Positions 16,957 through 27,504 of a stretch of 64,000 bases of DNA are shown one piece after another. Source of the stretch: Sulfuricella sp. T08 (GTDB taxonomy: Bacteria > Pseudomonadota > Gammaproteobacteria > Burkholderiales > Sulfuricellaceae); assembly GCF_000971475.1 (NCBI RefSeq), contig NZ_DF967528.1, forward strand, positions 1 to 64,000, written 5' to 3'. The first letter of the stretch is position 1, and each line of letters begins with the position of its first letter. The translations under genes were made by a program, and so were the position numbers. Below the pieces are notes generated by a model. That model was not told the DNA's origin, did not search any database, and saw only the letters and a program-made list of their open reading frames with translations.

Positions 16957-18421
16957 TTAATGCTTATGTTTGACGAGCTTGGGAAATAATTCATCCAGAA
17001 TTCCTTTGAGGCTCGCAGACCTATACCCTAGACCATACAAGCTTTTGAATTCCGATCGCGAGTGGCATTTTTTGGCAGCTTCCCGTACATTCGCCAGATC
17101 GTTCCAGAACCCCTTTGGTTTTTTAGCGGCAGGAATAAGAGCCATGCACTCTTCTAGGTACCCGTGATGTTTGGCATGTCGCCAAGCCCCGCTATATCTA
17201 CGATGAAACTCGCTGCGGCTCGATGAGTTTTTGGCCGCCTCTATTGATTTTGACTTGCTCCATTTCAGATCTTGGAGATCCTGTTCGTCACCGATAGACT
17301 TGTGGGCCCCGCCACCGCCCAGGCTTCCGCCAGCACCAAGCTTGGCAATGTTTAAAATAACATAGCCTCTTCTTCGGTAGCCTTCAGCTGTTTCTAGCTC
17401 CATTATCGGAGCTTTTTCCTTTGAGTAAAGTTCAGAGGATTCGATGAAGCGATATTTAACCCCAGCAAGAATCTTTTCTCTTATCAAGCTCGTTGCTAGA
17501 TTTTCGCTCGTGTTGTGCTCTGCGAGTTGCTAGGTTGAAGGTCAGGCCTATATAGACACTTTTGTCCTCAAATTCGATCGCATATATGCACCGCATGAAG
17601 TGGTTTCCGAGCCTCTTCATATGAGAGCATATTTCATCAATCACTCCCATTTCACAAGCCACTTTATATGCGCCGGGGCGAGTATCCATAAAATCTTTTC
17701 TGCTCACGTATTGGTTCGCTGCATTCTTCAAAGACGTCACATTCCACCCTTCGTTAGACGCCTCGATACCGATGTTATGAGCGACGCGCCCCTTTCTTGG
17801 GTCGGTCATGTGTGAAAAAAGCTCATCCCATTTATTTATCTTGATGGTCTCGTACCCTGTTCGAAATCGCTGGCGCATTTCAAGCTTGCTCTGGCATTCA
17901 AGCGCAGCAAGACAGCAGTTTTTATAATTATTCCAGTGTCCAGCAGGCCTGATCTTTCTATCAAAGGCCCAAAACACATCGTCCCAGTTATTCTCCTTGG
18001 CGGAAGACCACGCACCGAACGAGCCACTTCTGAATTCTTTGGCAGTCCTATATTTCGATGCCTCTGCCATTACATTTTCTTTGCTTTTCCACCGTAAAGA
18101 CATCGATCTAGGCCTGGACTCAAAATGCTCAAATACCTCCAACCAGTTATTCTGGAGCGCAATATTGTAGGCTTGGCGGGCCGCGAGTTTAAAGTCGTTT
18201 CTGTAACGATATTTTTTTGCTTCTGCCAATACGTTATTTATGTCGCTCCAGTAACCACGAGGTGTCAAATTAGCAAGATGGGGAAATATATCGTTTAGAA
18301 GGCCGTGCTTCTTTGCCCACCAATAAGCGCCGCCATGAGCTTCCTGAAATTCTGTCCTGCTGACAAAACCAGAAGTTAGCTCTATGAGCCCTGCAACAGT
18401 GTATTTTTCTTCTTTTTTCAT
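16957..18421 (-). pseudogene. GIY-YIG nuclease-like protein with repeated ~50-residue modules, frameshifted
   Basis: Two overlapping frames belong to one protein. The first (18421 to 17456) has about five modules of about 50 residues with the pattern GyW...N...A...yxsrxeFxxxxxxAYxxAxxxgWxdexFxHm, then the first half of a GIY-YIG domain (CIYAIEF...VYIGLTFNLATRR.QH). The second (open from 17529, ending 16957) continues it (YRFIESSELYSKEKAPIMELE, GYVILNIAKLGAGGSLGG), then two more modules. A one-base insertion, or a +1 shift, between about 17529 and 17460 joins them; the AAAA run at 17501-17504 is a candidate. The intact protein would be about 485 residues. Low GC suggests transfer. Sequencing error, inactivation and programmed shifting cannot be separated here. 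Confidence 0.75.
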
Positions 18422-18650
18422 GTCCCCGGTAACTATCAGAGATCCAAAAATACTAGGTCATCCTGACCCAATCTACATGCTTATAGCACTGAACTAGAAG
18501 TCGAGTTTTGCAGCAAGTGTTTGCCCACCGTAGCCAAATCGTAACTTCACATAAATATATCACCCTTAATATTGGGCTTTCTATGAATTTCCTTGAATCA
18601 TGCGGGTGATGCAAAGTTATGAATTAAAACTGATTAATATACTAGCAAGC

Positions 18651-18681
18651 GTAGCCCGGATGCAGCGCAGCGGAATCCGGG
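18651..18681 (+). repeat. REP element downstream of ftsK
   Basis: GTAGCCCGGATGCAGCGCAG followed by CGGAATCCGGG, identical in layout to the RAYT-flanking elements. It sits 7 bases past the ftsK stop. It marks the right border of the AT-rich accessory segment. Confidence 0.88.
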
Positions 18682-18688
18682 AAATGCC

Positions 18689-20995
18689 TCACTCCGCCCC
18701 CTTCACCAGCACCTCCCGATTCCCGTTGCTCTGCATCGCCGAAACCAGCCCCGCCTTTTCCATCTGCTCAATCAACCGCGCCGCGCGGTTGTAGCCGATC
18801 CTGAGCTGGCGTTGCACCAGCGAGATCGAGGCGCGGCGCGATTTGAGCACGAGCGCCACGGCCTGGTCGTACATCGGGTCGGATTCGGCGTCGCCGCCTG
18901 CTTCACCACCCTCGCCCTCGACGGCCACTTCCGGTGCATCGAGGATGCCTTCGACGTAATCCGGCGCGCCCAGCGCTTTCAGATACTCGACCACCTTGTG
19001 CACTTCGTGGTCGGCGACGTAGGCGCCGTGCACGCGCTGCGGGTAGCCGGTGCCGGGTGGCAGGTAGAGCATGTCGCCTTGGCCGAGCAGGGCTTCGGCG
19101 CCCATCTGGTCGAGGATGGTGCGCGAGTCGATCTTGCTCGACACCTGAAAGGCGACGCGGGTCGGGATATTGGCCTTGATCAAGCCGGTGATCACGTCCA
19201 CCGACGGACGCTGCGTCGCCAGCACGAGGTGGATGCCGGAGGCACGCGCCTTCTGCGCCAGACGGGCGATCAGCTCCTCAACCTTCTTGCCGACCATCAT
19301 CATCATGTCGGCCAGTTCATCGATCAGCACCACGATGAAGGGCATTTCCTCCAGGGGTTCGGGGGCGTCCGGCGTGAGGCTGAAGGGGTTGGGCAGCTTC
19401 GCTCCGGATTTCTCCGCTTCGCGCACCTTCTGGTTGTAACCGGCCAGGTTGCGCACGCCCAGCGCCGACATCAGACGGTAGCGCCGCTCCATCTCGGCAA
19501 CGCACCAGTTGAGCGCATTGGCGGCGTGCTTCATGTCGGTCACCACCGGCGCGAGCAGGTGGGGAATGCCTTCATAGACGGATAGCTCGAGCATTTTCGG
19601 GTCGACCAGGATCAGCCGCACCTTGGAGGGATCGGCCTTGTAGACCAGGCTCAAAATCATGGCGTTGATCGCCACCGATTTACCCGAGCCGGTAGTGCCC
19701 GCCACCAGCACGTGCGGCATTTTTCCCAGGTCCGCCACCACCGCCTTGCCGGCGATGTCCTTGCCCATGGCAATGGTGAGCGGCGAGGCCATGTCGGCGT
19801 AAACCTTCGAGCCGAGAATCTCGCGCAGTCGCACCACCTGCCGCTTGGGATTGGGGATTTCCAGCCCCATGCAGTTTTTGCCAGGGATGGTCTCCACCAG
19901 GCGGATGCTGACCACCGACAGGGCGCGCGCCAGATCCCTGACCAGGTTGGTGATCTGGCTGCCCTTCACGCCCACCGCCGGCTCGATCTCGTAGCGCGTG
20001 ATCACCGGGCCGGGATAGGCGGCGATGACTTTTACCTCGACGCCGAAATCGGCCAGCTTGCGCTCGATCAGGCGGGAGGTGTATTCCAGGGTATCCGGGC
20101 TGAGCGTTTCGGTATCGGCTTCCGCTTCATCCAGCAGGTTCAGTGGAGGCAAAGGTGAATCCGGCAAGTTATCGAACAGCGGAGCCTGCACCTCGCGCTC
20201 GGTGAGCGGAACCTGGGGGATGCTTATCTGCGGCTGCTCGATGTGGACCGGCTTGTGGTCATCGACCCGCTTTTTCTCTTCCACCACTTCCTCGCGCTTG
20301 TTCAGCGCCACCGAACCGGCGCGCCGGTCCTGCCAGGCATCCCAGGTCTTGATGATCCACAGGTAGCTGTTTTCCATGGCGGCGCCGAGGCCTTCCATGA
20401 ACTTCAGCCACGACATGCCGGTGAACAGGCTGAAGCCCACCGCCATGCTCAGCAGCAATATCAGCGTGGCACCGGTGAAGCCGATGTGAGTAGCCAGATA
20501 GGTGCTGACCACCGATCCGATCATCCCTCCCGGCGCAAGCGGAAGGGCGGTTTTAAGGCTGTACAGACGCAAAGCTTCCAGGCCACTGCTGGCAAACAGG
20601 AGAATGAAAAAACCGGTGGCTGCAACGAACAGCGAGCGCCGGTCGGACGAGCCCGCGCTTTCAATGCGCCGGTAGCCCCACCAGACCACATACAGGGAAA
20701 ACACCACCCACCAGTAGGCTGAAAAACCGAAGACATAAAGCAGCATGTCCGCCAGCCAGGCGCCCACCTCGCCGCCGGTATTGCTAACGGTCAGCCTGCT
20801 GCCGCTGTGCGACCAACCCGGGTCGGCATGGTCGTAGCTGAACAATACCAGCGTCAGATACAGGGCCAATACCACCACCGCCAGCCAGCGCGCCTCGCGG
20901 AGCAAGCCGGACAATTTCGGCGAGAGCGGTTCGGGGGGAGCCCGGCGGTTCGAGCCCCGCGTATTCAGGGAGGAATGCTTATTCAGAAAGGCCAT
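18689..20995 (-). CDS. ftsK: DNA translocase FtsK
   Basis: This is a septum-located motor that pumps chromosome dimers and termini to dif, where it activates XerCD. It has 768 residues. The N-terminal membrane part has about four helices (residues 35-190). The short Pro/Glu linker (about 225-310) is followed by the RecA-like motor with Walker A GTTGSGKS and Walker [13 protein letters not shown]. The C-terminal gamma winged-helix domain ([24 protein letters not shown]) binds KOPS. It is shorter than E. coli FtsK because of the compact linker, as in many betaproteobacteria. It is divergent from trxB. Confidence 0.95.
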   Translation of the reverse strand: MAFLNKHSSLNTRGSNRRAPPEPLSPKLSGLLREARWLAVVVLALYLTLVLFSYDHADPGWSHSGSRLTVSNTGGEVGAWLADMLLYVFGFSAYWWVVFSLYVVWWGYRRIESAGSSDRRSLFVAATGFFILLFASSGLEALRLYSLKTALPLAPGGMIGSVVSTYLATHIGFTGATLILLLSMAVGFSLFTGMSWLKFMEGLGAAMENSYLWIIKTWDAWQDRRAGSVALNKREEVVEEKKRVDDHKPVHIEQPQISIPQVPLTEREVQAPLFDNLPDSPLPPLNLLDEAEADTETLSPDTLEYTSRLIERKLADFGVEVKVIAAYPGPVITRYEIEPAVGVKGSQITNLVRDLARALSVVSIRLVETIPGKNCMGLEIPNPKRQVVRLREILGSKVYADMASPLTIAMGKDIAGKAVVADLGKMPHVLVAGTTGSGKSVAINAMILSLVYKADPSKVRLILVDPKMLELSVYEGIPHLLAPVVTDMKHAANALNWCVAEMERRYRLMSALGVRNLAGYNQKVREAEKSGAKLPNPFSLTPDAPEPLEEMPFIVVLIDELADMMMMVGKKVEELIARLAQKARASGIHLVLATQRPSVDVITGLIKANIPTRVAFQVSSKIDSRTILDQMGAEALLGQGDMLYLPPGTGYPQRVHGAYVADHEVHKVVEYLKALGAPDYVEGILDAPEVAVEGEGGEAGGDAESDPMYDQAVALVLKSRRASISLVQRQLRIGYNRAARLIEQMEKAGLVSAMQSNGNREVLVKGAE

Positions 20996-22861
<1,866 letters not shown>

Positions 22862-22929
22862 TCACTGGATTTCGCAACCTCCCTCCCTTACAATCTCTAC
22901 CCTTCAGCAGTCCATACTTCGCCCCTACC

Positions 22930-23943
22930 ATGATCGAAAATACGCCTGACGCACTTGAGGTTTCCATTGTTGTTCCGATTTACAACGAGGAAGAGAACCT
23001 CAGCGAGTTGTTACGCAGGGTCCATGAGGCGATGGAACCCACAGGACGATCCTGGGAACTGATTTGCATCGACGATTGCTCGTCCGACACTTCCGCTTCT
23101 CTGCTGGAACAATTCGCCACCACCCGCCCCTGGCTGCGCCCGCTTTACCTGATTCGCAACTACGGCCAGTCGGCGGCGATGCAGGCCGGCTTCGACGCGG
23201 CCTCCGGTGCCGTGGTCGTCACCCTCGACGGCGACTTGCAGAACGACCCGGCCGACATTCCCGGCCTGCTGGACATGCTCGACCAGAGGCCGGAAATCGA
23301 CATCATTTCCGGCTGGCGCAAATACCGCCAGGACCGTTACATCAACCGCAAGCTGCCCTCGATGATCGCCAATGGCCTGATTTCGCGCATGACCGGCGTC
23401 CACCTGCATGATTACGGCTGCTCGCTCAAGGTTTACCGCAGCGAAAGCATCCGCGACGTGAAGATCTATGGTGAGTTGCACCGTTTCATCCCGGCACTCG
23501 CCGCGCAGTTCGGCGCCAAGGTGATAGAAGTACCGGTTTCCCATCACGCCCGCATGCACGGCAAATCCAAGTACGGCATCGACCGTACTCTGCGGGTGGT
23601 TCTCGACCTGCTCTGGGTAAAGTTTCTGCTGCGCTTTTTGCACCGGCCGATACACGCCTTCGGCGGAGCCGGCATTACCCTGCTCCTGCCCGGCCTGCTG
23701 GCGCTGGGCGTTCTCGTGGTCGAAAAACTGTTCCTCGGCGAAAACATCGGCGGCCGTCCGCTCCTTCTGCTCGGCGTAATGCTAACCCTGATGGGCGTAC
23801 AACTGATCGCCATGGGCCTGCTGGGCGAGATCCTGATTCGCATCTACCACGAACCCGCCGGTCGGGCACAATACCTGTTGCGGGCCGCCCCGCGCCGACG
23901 CGGAATCGCTCCATCCAAAGCCGCTCCAGAGCCGCATTCTTGA
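22930..23943 (+). CDS. Family 2 glycosyltransferase (DPM1/ArnC/GtrB-like)
   Basis: A 337-residue GT2 enzyme with an N-terminal GT-A domain (SIVVPIYNEEENL, the DDCSSD metal/nucleotide site, TLDGDLQNDP) and two C-terminal membrane helices (about 240-262 and 275-300). Such enzymes move a sugar from a nucleotide donor to undecaprenyl phosphate. It resembles the ArnC at 30741, but it stands with a YbhN-type membrane protein and a GT39 enzyme, so it probably charges a second lipid-linked sugar. The actual sugar is unknown. Confidence 0.85.
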   Translation: MIENTPDALEVSIVVPIYNEEENLSELLRRVHEAMEPTGRSWELICIDDCSSDTSASLLEQFATTRPWLRPLYLIRNYGQSAAMQAGFDAASGAVVVTLDGDLQNDPADIPGLLDMLDQRPEIDIISGWRKYRQDRYINRKLPSMIANGLISRMTGVHLHDYGCSLKVYRSESIRDVKIYGELHRFIPALAAQFGAKVIEVPVSHHARMHGKSKYGIDRTLRVVLDLLWVKFLLRFLHRPIHAFGGAGITLLLPGLLALGVLVVEKLFLGENIGGRPLLLLGVMLTLMGVQLIAMGLLGEILIRIYHEPAGRAQYLLRAAPRRRGIAPSKAAPEPHS

Positions 23944-24869
23944 GCAAAACCGGTATCAAAATCCTGCGTTTTATCGCCGCGAGCTTCCTGCTCGCGGCCG
24001 TAATCTGGTACGCCAACCCGGCCAAGCTGGTAAAAACCCTGAGCAGCGTAGAATTGCGCTGGTTCGCCCTGGCGGTAGCCGCCTCTATCTTGGCCAACGT
24101 CGCCTCCGCCCTGCGCTGGGCGCACATCGCCCGCCTCTTCAGCCTTACCGCGCCAGCGTTGCCGCTTATCGCCATCTATGGGCGCGGGGTGACGATCAAC
24201 AACCTTCTACCCGGCGCAACCCTGAGCGGCGACATGTTGCGTGCCTACCAGCTGCACAAGCTAGGCAATCCGCTCGGGCAATCCACCCTCAGCGTCGTGC
24301 TCGACCGCTTCAGCGGCCTCTGGGTGCTGTGCCTGGTCTCTGCTGTAGCGGCGGCGCTGTGGAGCGGCACGAACTTCCTGACACACGACCCAGCCCTGGC
24401 GCAAAAACTGACCATTTACGCCTCCCTGCTCGGCAGCCTGATTCTGCTGCCCTTCCTGCCGCTGCCGCGCTTTGAGCCCAAGGGTCAAAGCAAGCTCGAT
24501 GGACTGCTTAGATCATGGAACAAGCTTGCCCAGCAACTAGTCTTGTTTCGCAACAACCTGCCCAAGTCGGCGCTGCAATCTGTGATGGTCCAGTTCTTTT
24601 CATCACTTGCGTTCTGGCTCGGCGGGATTTCGGTTGGACTGGATATCTCTTACTGGCTGGTGCTGGCGCTATGCGCACCGGTATTCATCATCGCCGCCCT
24701 GCCGGTCGGCATCGGCGGATGGGGTACACGCGAATTCGCTGCGGTACTGGTATTCGGCTTCGCCGGCGTTTCCGGCGAGATAGCCACCGCGACGGCCATC
24801 CTTTACGGTCTGTGCGCCGTGATTCAGGGCATCCTCTACGCCCCACTATTCCTGTTATCCAGGGATTAG
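23940..24869 (+). CDS. YbhN/UPF0104 (AglD-like, MprF-type flippase domain) membrane protein
   Basis: A 309-residue protein with about eight predicted membrane segments from residue 5 to 305, of the lysylphosphatidylglycerol synthase transmembrane family. Members are thought to flip or handle lipid-linked molecules. It starts at TTG overlapping the GT2 stop by four bases, and this tight coupling suggests it flips or uses the GT2 product. The conserved late segment ALPVGIGGWGTREFA supports the family call. The specific substrate is not known. Confidence 0.8.
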   Translation: MSKTGIKILRFIAASFLLAAVIWYANPAKLVKTLSSVELRWFALAVAASILANVASALRWAHIARLFSLTAPALPLIAIYGRGVTINNLLPGATLSGDMLRAYQLHKLGNPLGQSTLSVVLDRFSGLWVLCLVSAVAAALWSGTNFLTHDPALAQKLTIYASLLGSLILLPFLPLPRFEPKGQSKLDGLLRSWNKLAQQLVLFRNNLPKSALQSVMVQFFSSLAFWLGGISVGLDISYWLVLALCAPVFIIAALPVGIGGWGTREFAAVLVFGFAGVSGEIATATAILYGLCAVIQGILYAPLFLLSRD

Positions 24870-24876
24870 CAGATTT

Positions 24877-24960
24877 GTAGCCTGGATGCAGGCCAAAGGC
24901 CGGAATCCGGGGCACCGGTGGAATGCTTCCCCGGATTCCGCTACGCTCCATCCAGGCTAC
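24877..24960. repeat. BIME: pair of inverted REP elements
   Basis: A forward REP (24877-24912, variant with AGGCCAAAGGC in the loop) and a reverse REP (24929-24960) face each other across 16 bases. The outer arms GTAGCCTGGATG / CATCCAGGCTAC are perfectly inverted. The family is that of the RAYT-flanking REPs. The sequence from here to 25123 contains nothing further that I recognise. Confidence 0.88.
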
Positions 24961-25123
24961 CTGTTTGGTTCCGGCTTCGCCGGGCGCCTTCGGACGTAGA
25001 ACACCCGCTTCCGTGGTAAAAGTGGTAAAATTTGCCGGCTTTTCCTGGCTGAGACTGGCGTAAAAAAACATGCGGTTGTCAGCGACTTAACCACTAAACC
25101 CATCACCACTCATCGAGTCTTAC

Positions 25124-26668
25124 TTGCAAGATTTTTCACGCCCCATTCCACTCGCCCACTATGCCCTGCTCGCTGTCGCCGTGCTCGGCTGCTTCTTTCT
25201 CGGCATCGGTGGTTTCCCCCTGTTCGATCTCGATGAGGGCGCTTTCAGCGAAGCCACGCGTGAGATGCTGGCGAGCGGCCATTATTTGTCCACCACCCTC
25301 AACGGCGAGCCACGCTACGACAAGCCGATTTTGATCTACTGGCTGCAGGCGGCCAGCGTTTCCCTGTTTGGCATCAAGGAATTCGCCTTCCGCCTGCCCT
25401 CTGCCCTAGCTGGCAGCGGCTGGGTGATATTCACCTATCTATTCGTGCGCCGTGCGGCTAATACACGGCAGGCTTTGGCAGCGGGAATCATCACCGCCAG
25501 CGCGCTGGCAGTTTCCATTATCGTCAAAGTAGCTACGGCCGATGCGCTGCTCAACCTGCTGATCAGCGCATCGCTGTTCAGCGCCTACCTGTTCCTGCGC
25601 TTTCACGAACGCAAATATCTGTATCTCGCTTTTGCCGCCATGGGCCTGGGGTTTCTGACCAAGGGTCCGGTCGCCGTAATCATTCCGGGCGTAGTAACTT
25701 TCCTCTACAGCGCGCTGCGCAAGGATCTCAGGGGGTGGCTGGCGCTGGCCCTGAATGGGCGAGGCATAGCCCTGTTTTTTGCCATTGCGGCCCCGTGGTA
25801 TGTAACGCAGTATCTGGTCGAAGGCGACGGCTTTTTCCGCGGATTTTTTCTCAAGCACAATGTCGACCGCTTTTCCGCGCCGATGGAAAGCCATGGCGGC
25901 AATTATTTTTATTATGTTCCCGTGCTGCTGCTGAGCGTGCTGCCCTACACCATGGTCTTGCTCAAGACTTTCGCGCAGTGGCGCCGTATCATCAAGGACG
26001 ACTTGCAGCTTTTTCTCCTGCTGTGGTTTGTCACCGTCTTCGTGCTTTTCTCGTTTTCCGGTACCAAACTACCGCATTACCTGATTTACGGCTATTCCGG
26101 TGTTTTCATCCTGATGGCGGCTTACCTGGATGAATTGCGCTCGCGCTTTCTTGCTTTCCTGCCGCTGCTGCTATTGCTTGCAGCGCTGCTGTTCCTGCCA
26201 CAGTTGATCGAAGCCGCCATCCCCCATATCAACAAGCCCTATTACCGGGAAATGCTTGCCGCCACCCGGCAATCCCTGAGTATCTGGTATTACCCCTTCT
26301 TTGCGGGATTCTCCATGCTCACCCTGTATTTCATGGTGGAAAAGCGATTCGCCCTGGGCGCCAAACTGCTGGCAAGTGGCGTCATCCTGGCAACCGGTTT
26401 CTCACTGCTGCTCCTGCCCCTGTTCGGCGGCATGCAGCAGGGGCCGGTCAAGGAAGCTGCGCTGCTGGCACGCGACCGCGGGTACACGGTAGTGATGTGG
26501 GGGCTCAACATGCCGAGCTTCAGCGTCTACAGCCAGCGCATCGTGGAAAAGCATGACCCGCGCCGCGGCGACATCGTGATCACCCAAACCAACCGCCTGG
26601 CCGAGCTACGCGCCTATGAAACGCTCTACAGCAAGAACGGCATCGCCCTGATCAGGATCAGCGAATAA
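25124..26668 (+). CDS. ArnT-like glycosyltransferase, family 39 (first copy)
   Basis: A 514-residue polytopic membrane protein of the PMT/ArnT family. The first periplasmic loop has the catalytic acidic motif FDLDEGAFSEATREML, followed by YDKPILIYW. These enzymes take a sugar from undecaprenyl phosphate and put it on lipid A or another acceptor in the periplasm. The start codon is TTG 25124. It precedes a PAP2 phosphatase and a second ArnT-like gene (27505). The first copy may use the sugar charged by the upstream GT2, the second aminoarabinose. This division is inference. Confidence 0.85.
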   Translation: MQDFSRPIPLAHYALLAVAVLGCFFLGIGGFPLFDLDEGAFSEATREMLASGHYLSTTLNGEPRYDKPILIYWLQAASVSLFGIKEFAFRLPSALAGSGWVIFTYLFVRRAANTRQALAAGIITASALAVSIIVKVATADALLNLLISASLFSAYLFLRFHERKYLYLAFAAMGLGFLTKGPVAVIIPGVVTFLYSALRKDLRGWLALALNGRGIALFFAIAAPWYVTQYLVEGDGFFRGFFLKHNVDRFSAPMESHGGNYFYYVPVLLLSVLPYTMVLLKTFAQWRRIIKDDLQLFLLLWFVTVFVLFSFSGTKLPHYLIYGYSGVFILMAAYLDELRSRFLAFLPLLLLLAALLFLPQLIEAAIPHINKPYYREMLAATRQSLSIWYYPFFAGFSMLTLYFMVEKRFALGAKLLASGVILATGFSLLLLPLFGGMQQGPVKEAALLARDRGYTVVMWGLNMPSFSVYSQRIVEKHDPRRGDIVITQTNRLAELRAYETLYSKNGIALIRISE

Positions 26669-26672
26669 CGGC

Positions 26673-27473
26673 GTGAATTTCATTTCCCTCTCTCCCCTCC
26701 TCTCCCCCGATCCCTGTCGCATTTCCTGGCGCGAGCCGCGCGTCTGGCTGGTGCCGATGCTCGCACTCGCCGGCATGGCCGTACTCATTGCCAGCGACAC
26801 CAACCGCAGCCTGTTCCTGTATCTGAATGGTCTGGGCACGCTGGCCAGCGATGTGCTGTGGCAGAACCTGACTGTGCTGGGCGGCACCTTGGCCGGATTG
26901 ACTCTGCTTGCACCGCTGATCGGGCGTCGGCCGGATATCATCTGGTCGCTCGCACTCGCAGCCATCCTTGCTACCCTGTGGGTGCATGGCCTGAAAGATC
27001 CGATCAATCACGTTCGCCCGCCAGCAGTGATCCCCCCCGAACTTCTGCACATCATCGGCCCGGCGCACCACTACGGTTCATTCCCCTCGGGTCACAGCAC
27101 CACGATTTTCACAGTGGCGGGCATCCTCAGTCTGTACCTCAGGCGCAGTGCCCTGGTCTGGCTGGTAGCCGGCGCCCTGCTGGTCGGCCTTTCGCGCATT
27201 GCGGTTGGCGTGCACTGGCCGCTCGACGTGCTGGGCGGCGCTTTCGGCGGCTGGCTTTCGGCGGTGTTCGGAACCCTGCTCGCACAGCGCTGGCGCTGGG
27301 GAGTCAGCCGTCCTGGAAAATGGATATTGGGATTGGCACTGGCTGCCTGCGCGCTGGCCCTGCTGATTTCGCCCGACACCAGCTATCCCGATGCGATCAT
27401 GCTGCAGCGAGGGCTGGCGCTGGTCTGCCTGCTTCCCGTCTTCCTGCTGGTCTTTGGCCGGTCTCGTTTATAA
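26673..27473 (+). CDS. PAP2-family membrane phosphatase
   Basis: A 266-residue membrane protein with all three phosphatase motifs: KDPINHVRP (KX6RP), PSGHS, and SRIAVGVHWPLD (SRX5HX3D). About six membrane helices. It starts at GTG, four bases after the first ArnT-like gene. Likely roles are lipid A dephosphorylation (LpxE-like), undecaprenyl-diphosphate recycling (BacA/PgpB-like) or phosphate transfer (LpxT-like). The location inside a lipid A modification island favours one of these, but the sequence does not decide. Confidence 0.88.
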   Translation: MNFISLSPLLSPDPCRISWREPRVWLVPMLALAGMAVLIASDTNRSLFLYLNGLGTLASDVLWQNLTVLGGTLAGLTLLAPLIGRRPDIIWSLALAAILATLWVHGLKDPINHVRPPAVIPPELLHIIGPAHHYGSFPSGHSTTIFTVAGILSLYLRRSALVWLVAGALLVGLSRIAVGVHWPLDVLGGAFGGWLSAVFGTLLAQRWRWGVSRPGKWILGLALAACALALLISPDTSYPDAIMLQRGLALVCLLPVFLLVFGRSRL

Positions 27474-27504
27474 TGCTGGCCAACGCTTTTTATACGGAAA
27501 TTGC

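Noticed and set aside
17456-17529. Programmed +1 frameshift in the GIY-YIG gene
   Set aside because: No slippery stop-codon context of known +1 type was found. A homopolymer indel or mutation is equally good, so I list the gene as frameshifted only.
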